Shown: one piece after another, positions 59,837 through 64,000 of the stretch
Layout of the letters: each line of letters starts with the position of its first letter
Position numbering within the stretch: position 1 is the first letter of the stretch
Assembly (NCBI RefSeq): GCF_000719345.1
Contig: NZ_JOFX01000020.1
Coordinates: 62,001-126,000 of the forward strand
Reading direction: 5' to 3'
Source: Streptomyces sp. NRRL F-2664
GTDB taxonomy: Bacteria; Actinomycetota; Actinomycetes; Streptomycetales; Streptomycetaceae
DNA: 64,000 nucleotides
Notes under the pieces: model-generated
Told to the model about the DNA's origin: nothing
Seen by the model: the letters and a program-made list of their open reading frames with translations, nothing else
The model's database searches: none
Position numbers and translations under genes: made by a program

Positions 59837-62473
59837 GTGAAGGCTATCCGTCGATTCACCGTGCGCCCCGTCCTCCCGGAGTCCCTGCTGCCGCTCACGG
59901 CTCTCGCGCGCAACCTGCGCTGGTCGTGGCATGCCGAGACCCGCGAACTCTTCCAATCCGTCGACCCCGAGGGCTGGCAGGCCGCCGGCGGAGATCCCGT
60001 CCGGCTGCTCGGCACCGTCTCCGCCGCCAGGCTCGGAGAACTGGCCGCGGACCGCCGCTTCCTGCGGCGCCTGGCCGTCGCCGCCGCCGACCTCGATGAC
60101 TACGTGAACGGCGGGAGGTGGTACCAGAGCCAGGAGAACGGCGCGGAACTGCCTGCCGCCGTCGCGTACTTCTCGCCCGAATTCGGGATCACCGCCGCCC
60201 TGCCCCAGTACTCCGGCGGCCTCGGCATCCTCGCCGGGGACCACCTGAAGGCCGCCAGCGACCTCGGCGTCCCGCTCATCGGGGTGGGACTGCTCTACCG
60301 GCACGGCTACTTCCGCCAGTCGCTCTCCCGCGACGGCTGGCAGCAGGAGCACTATCCCGTCCTCGACCCCAACGAACTCCCGCTCGGCCTGCTCCGCCAG
60401 GACGACGGCACCCCCGCACGCGTCTCGCTGACCCTGCCCGGCGGTCGCGCCCTGCACGCCCACGTCTGGCAGGCGCGGGTCGGGCGCGTACCCCTGCTGC
60501 TCCTGGACTCCGACGTGGAGGACAACGACGCAGCGGCCCGCGAGGTGACCGACCGGCTCTACGGCGGCGGCAGCGACCACCGGCTGCTCCAGGAGATGCT
60601 GCTCGGCATCGGGGGCGTGCGCGCGGTGCGTGCGTACTGCGCGATCACCGGCCACCCCGACCCCGAGGTGTTCCACACCAACGAGGGCCACGCCGGCTTC
60701 CTGGGCCTGGAGCGCATAAGGGAACTGGAGCGGGAGCACGGCCTGGACTTCGACGCCGCCGTCGAGGCGGTGCGCGCCGGGACCGTGTTCACCACGCACA
60801 CCCCCGTCCCGGCGGGGATCGACCGCTTCGAGCGGAGCCTGGTGGCCCGCCACTTCGGCGAGGGCGGGGAGCTGGCCGGCCTCCCGGTCGAGCGGATCCT
60901 GGAACTGGGCGCCGAGTCCTTCCCCGGGGGCGACCCCGGCGTGTTCAACATGGCGGTGATGGGACTGCGGCTGGCCCAGCGGGCCAACGGCGTGTCCACC
61001 CTCCACGGCGAGGTCAGCAGGGAGATGTTCGCCGGGCTGTGGCCGGGCTTCGACCCGGCCGACGTGCCCATCACCTCCGTGACGAACGGCGTCCACGCCC
61101 CCACCTGGGTGGCCCCCGAGGTCGTCCGGCTCGGCGCCCGCCAGATCGGGGCGGGCCGCACCGAGGACGCCCTGTCGGTCGGCGGCTCGCGGCGCTGGGA
61201 CGCGGTCGCCGACATCCCCGACCAGGACGTGTGGGACCTGCGCCGGGTGCTGCGCGAGCAGCTGGTGCTGGAGGTACGGGACCGGCTGCGGGCCTCGTGG
61301 CTCCAGCGCGGGGCCGCCGCCGCCGAACTGGGCTGGGTGGACACCGTGCTCGACCCCGACGTGCTGACCATCGGCTTCGCCCGGCGCGTGCCCTCGTACA
61401 AGCGGCTGACGCTGATGCTGCGCGACCCCGACCGGCTGCGCAGGCTGCTGCTCGACCCGGAGCGCCCGGTGCAGATCGTCGTCGCGGGCAAGGCCCACCC
61501 GGCCGACGACGGTGGCAAGCGGCTCGTGCAGGAGCTGGTGCGCTTCGCGGACGACCCGCGGGTGCGCCACCGCATCGTCTTCCTGCCCGACTACGGCATG
61601 GCCATGGCGCAGAAGCTCTACCCGGGCTGCGACGTCTGGCTGAACAACCCGCTGCGCCCCCTGGAGGCGTGCGGCACGAGCGGCATGAAGGCCGCGCTGA
61701 ACGGCTGTCTCAACCTGTCCGTCCTGGACGGGTGGTGGGACGAGTGGTTCGAGCCGGACTTCGGCTGGGCCATCCCGACCGCCGACGGGCTCGGCGCCGA
61801 CGAGGACCGCAGGGACCAGCTGGAGGCGAACGCCCTCTACGAGCTGATCGAGGGCCGCGTCGCGCCCCGCTTCTACGACCGGGCCGGCCGCGCCGGGCTC
61901 CCGGTGCGGTGGATCGAGATGGTCCGGCGCACGCTCGTGTCGCTCGGGCCGAAGGTCCTCGCGGGACGGATGGTGCGCGAGTACGTGGAGCGGCTGTACG
62001 CGCCGGCCGCGCTGGCCCACCGCGGCCTCACGGCGGACGCGGCGCGGGACCTTGCCGGGTGGAAGGGCCGGGTCCGGGCGGCGTGGCCGCGGGTGGGCGT
62101 CGAGCACGTGGAGGCGCTGGCCGCGGCTCCCGTCAACGGCACGGCCGAGCTGGGTGCGACCCTCACGCTGAGGGTGCAGGTGTCGCTGGACGCGCTCGCG
62201 CCCCAGGACGTGGAGGTGCAGGCGGTCGCGGGCCGGGTGGACCCGCAGGACGTGATCCGGGACGCGCGGACCTTCCCGCTGAAGCCGGCCGCGGGTCCCG
62301 ACATGGAGGGCCGCTGGGTCTTCGAGGGGCCGCTCGCCCTCGACCGCACCGGGCCCTTCGGCTACACGGTGCGCATCCTGCCGACGCATCCGCTGCTGGC
62401 GACCCCGGCCGAACTGGGCCTGGTCGCGGCTCCGGCGGACTCGGAGAACGGCGGCGGGGTGCTGCTGCGGTAG
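59837..62473 (+). CDS. glgP: alpha-glucan phosphorylase
   Basis: 878 residues, the bacterial/archaeal short-type glycogen phosphorylase. VAYFSPEFGITAALPQYSGG, VFTTHTPVPAGIDRF and the PLP-binding EACGTSGMKAALNGCLNLSV are complete; the lysine of the last motif binds pyridoxal phosphate. It releases glucose-1-phosphate from alpha-1,4 glucan. The GTG at 59837 (VKAIRRFTVRP) has AAGGTGGAAC before it; the open frame from 59771 lacks a site. The C-terminus carries a beta-sandwich extension (about 770-878). Divergent from glgE, it is the breakdown arm of the same storage pathway. Confidence 0.95.
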   Translation: MKAIRRFTVRPVLPESLLPLTALARNLRWSWHAETRELFQSVDPEGWQAAGGDPVRLLGTVSAARLGELAADRRFLRRLAVAAADLDDYVNGGRWYQSQENGAELPAAVAYFSPEFGITAALPQYSGGLGILAGDHLKAASDLGVPLIGVGLLYRHGYFRQSLSRDGWQQEHYPVLDPNELPLGLLRQDDGTPARVSLTLPGGRALHAHVWQARVGRVPLLLLDSDVEDNDAAAREVTDRLYGGGSDHRLLQEMLLGIGGVRAVRAYCAITGHPDPEVFHTNEGHAGFLGLERIRELEREHGLDFDAAVEAVRAGTVFTTHTPVPAGIDRFERSLVARHFGEGGELAGLPVERILELGAESFPGGDPGVFNMAVMGLRLAQRANGVSTLHGEVSREMFAGLWPGFDPADVPITSVTNGVHAPTWVAPEVVRLGARQIGAGRTEDALSVGGSRRWDAVADIPDQDVWDLRRVLREQLVLEVRDRLRASWLQRGAAAAELGWVDTVLDPDVLTIGFARRVPSYKRLTLMLRDPDRLRRLLLDPERPVQIVVAGKAHPADDGGKRLVQELVRFADDPRVRHRIVFLPDYGMAMAQKLYPGCDVWLNNPLRPLEACGTSGMKAALNGCLNLSVLDGWWDEWFEPDFGWAIPTADGLGADEDRRDQLEANALYELIEGRVAPRFYDRAGRAGLPVRWIEMVRRTLVSLGPKVLAGRMVREYVERLYAPAALAHRGLTADAARDLAGWKGRVRAAWPRVGVEHVEALAAAPVNGTAELGATLTLRVQVSLDALAPQDVEVQAVAGRVDPQDVIRDARTFPLKPAAGPDMEGRWVFEGPLALDRTGPFGYTVRILPTHPLLATPAELGLVAAPADSENGGGVLLR

Positions 62474-62607
62474 CACCGCCGTGCGCGGGGGCGAGGCGGG
62501 CCGTCCGCCCCCGCGCCTCGGCGGTGTCCGCGCGGGGGAACCTCCCCGGTGGAGGACCTCGCCCGCCGGTCCCGGGCGCCGTCGGCCGACCGGGCGGACA
62601 TGGGACA

Positions 62608-62642
62608 GGGCCGCCCGGGGAGGTCTTCTCCCGGGCGGCCCC
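62608..62642. terminator. bidirectional terminator between glgP and the protease
   Basis: GGGCCGCCCGGG and CCCGGGCGGCCC form a long stem with a small loop, between convergent genes. Confidence 0.85.
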
Positions 62643-62688
62643 GTGTCTATCTATCGGTGCGGCCGGTGCTCACGCGCCCCCGGAGGGG

Positions 62689-64000
62689 TCAGAAGGTGAG
62701 CTTCCAGCTGTTGATGTAGCCGGTGTCCAGGCTGGCAGCGTCGCGGACGCGAAGCTTCCAGGTGCCGTTGGCCACCTCGGAGGAGGCGTTCACGGTGAAG
62801 CTCTGGACGATGTTGTCCGCGCTGCCGCCGGAGCGGTTGCGCAGGTTGTACACGCTGCCGTCGGGGGCGACGAGGTCGACGACCAGGTCACCGACGTAGG
62901 TGTGGACGATGTTCACGTCCACCTTCAGCGTGCTCGGGGCGTTGCCCGTGCGGGTCACCGCGATCGGGGACTCGACCGTGGCGTTGTCCGCGATCTGGTA
63001 GTCGTTCGTGTTCTCGAACACGTTCTGCTGACCGGTGCCGACGGTCCAGGTGAAGGACGCCGTGCCGGTCTTGCTCTGCGAGTCGGTCACGGTGACGGTC
63101 ACGTTGGACGTGCCCGCCGTGGTGGCCGTACCGGAGATCAGACCCGTGGAGGAGTTGATCGACAGGCCGGCCGGCAGACCGGTCGCCGCGTAGCTCAGCG
63201 CACCCGGGTTGGTGCTCGTGGCCTGGACCTGCAGGCTCACGGCGGTGTTGACCTGGGTGGTCTGGTTGGCGATCGGGGTGACCGAGACGCCGCTGACGAT
63301 GCGCGGCCCGACGTTGATGGCCGCCCAGGCGTTCGCCGCGTTGTTGTAGGTGGTCGAGCCGGCGCCGTACAGGTCGGCCGCCGCCTGCAGGGTCGCCGTA
63401 CGGGCGGCCGCGTAGTTGGTGTTCGACTTGAACAGACCGGTGGTCAGCGCGCGGAACCAGATCTTGGAGGCGGCGTCGCGGCCGATGGCGGTGACGGGCA
63501 GGCCGTCGGAGGTCGGCGAGTCGTAGCTCACGCCGTTGACGACCTTGGCGCCGGAGCCCTCGGAGGCCAGGTAGTACCAGTGGTTGGCCGGGCCCGAGGA
63601 GTAGTGGACGTCGATCGAGCCGATGCCCGAGTACCAGGCGTCCTTGGACGAGCCGTCCTTGCTCGGCTTGTCCATGTAGCGCAGCGGGGTGCCGTTGCCG
63701 CGGATGTCGATCTTCTCGCCGACCAGGTAGTCGCCGACGTCCTGCGGGTTGTTGGCGTAGAACTCGACCGCGGCCGCCATGATGTCGGAGGTGGCCTCGT
63801 TCAGGCCGCCGGGCTCGCCGCTGTAGGTCATGTTGCCGGTGACCGAGGTCAGGCCGTGGGTCATCTCGTGCGCGGCCACGTCGGTGGAGGTGAGCGGCTT
63901 GGCGTTGCCGTCACCGTCGCCGTACGTCATGCAGAAGCAGGAGTCCTGCCAGAAGGCGTTCACGTAGTTGTTGCCGTAGTGGACCCGGCTGTACGGGGCC
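62689..64000 (-). CDS. M4 (thermolysin-like) metalloprotease with P domain, N-terminus cut off
   Basis: The frame runs off the right edge, so the signal peptide, propeptide and start are missing. It is open up to 64000 with APYSRVHYGNNYVNAFWQDS. The zinc site HEMTHG (in AAHEMTHGLTS) and the third ligand Glu in GGLNEATSDI are present. The active-site His region appears as GSIDVHYSSGPANHWYYL. An Ig-like putative domain (VSVTPIANQTTQVNTAV and following) and a C-terminal proprotein-convertase P domain (DYQIADNATVESPIAV to the end) complete the protein. It is a secreted neutral protease. The last codons lie near the glgP terminator. Confidence 0.93.
   Translation of the reverse strand, partial: APYSRVHYGNNYVNAFWQDSCFCMTYGDGDGNAKPLTSTDVAAHEMTHGLTSVTGNMTYSGEPGGLNEATSDIMAAAVEFYANNPQDVGDYLVGEKIDIRGNGTPLRYMDKPSKDGSSKDAWYSGIGSIDVHYSSGPANHWYYLASEGSGAKVVNGVSYDSPTSDGLPVTAIGRDAASKIWFRALTTGLFKSNTNYAAARTATLQAAADLYGAGSTTYNNAANAWAAINVGPRIVSGVSVTPIANQTTQVNTAVSLQVQATSTNPGALSYAATGLPAGLSINSSTGLISGTATTAGTSNVTVTVTDSQSKTGTASFTWTVGTGQQNVFENTNDYQIADNATVESPIAVTRTGNAPSTLKVDVNIVHTYVGDLVVDLVAPDGSVYNLRNRSGGSADNIVQSFTVNASSEVANGTWKLRVRDAASLDTGYINSWKLTF

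Overview
The window is a chromosomal core segment of a Streptomyces (or very close relative). The DNA is very GC-rich with strong third-position GC bias. It carries the genes for the polar-growth coiled-coil proteins FilP and Scy side by side, a GlgE trehalose/alpha-glucan operon, an isobutyryl-CoA mutase, and a chitinase promoter with the classical paired 12-bp repeats. From memory, the gene order follows the S. coelicolor region from about SCO5371 to SCO5447. No prophage, transposase, CRISPR array, rRNA or tRNA gene was seen.

Layout. 0-4 kb: end of the F1 ATP synthase operon (atpA partial, atpG, atpD, atpC) and a DUF2550 membrane protein. 4-8 kb: secreted chitinase (chiC type) with a two-component system (chiR/chiS type) beside it. 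8-16.5 kb: a small membrane protein, cobalamin adenosyltransferase, 3-hydroxyacyl-CoA dehydrogenase, a STAS protein, a large ATPase with a membrane anchor, the mismatch endonuclease NucS, and three less characterised genes. 16.5-20.4 kb: two tandem ABC exporter pairs. 20.5-26.2 kb: filP and scy. 26.4-29.2 kb: methylmalonyl-CoA epimerase, thiolase and MeaB. 29.4-37.3 kb: MarR regulators, three tandem AIM24 genes, two DUF3817 membrane proteins, a thiamine-binding protein, a GH6-like lipoprotein, and an ArsR-type regulator divergent from an MFS transporter. 37.4-41.2 kb: icmA, a TetR regulator and a thioredoxin-TPR protein. 41.8-44.4 kb: an envelope trio of DUF6230, DUF6114 and a Pro/Thr-rich anchored protein. 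44.5-50.7 kb: pyk, ackA and pta, with pfkA divergent. 50.7-64 kb: a double-HTH regulator, the glgE-treS-maltokinase-glgB operon, divergent glgP, and the end of an M4 metalloprotease cut by the window edge.

Functional themes. (1) Coenzyme B12 and short-chain acyl-CoA metabolism: the adenosyltransferase makes cofactor, MeaB protects mutases, IcmA interconverts isobutyryl- and butyryl-CoA, and the epimerase, thiolase and dehydrogenase handle neighbouring intermediates. (2) Central carbon flux: pfkA, pyk, pta and ackA. (3) Storage glucan: TreS, maltokinase, GlgE and GlgB build alpha-glucan from trehalose or maltose-1-phosphate, and GlgP degrades it. (4) Tip growth: Scy and FilP.

Most notable observations: an in-frame loss of about 80 residues in the C-terminal domain of GlgB; a GH6-family lipoprotein whose general-acid Asp is His; a nearly identical 28-nt promoter element in front of both DUF3817 genes; a perfect 24-bp palindrome touching the start of icmA; a perfect palindrome between tetR and the thioredoxin gene; and the DUF6230/DUF6114/Pro-Thr-rich trio as a candidate uncharacterised envelope system.
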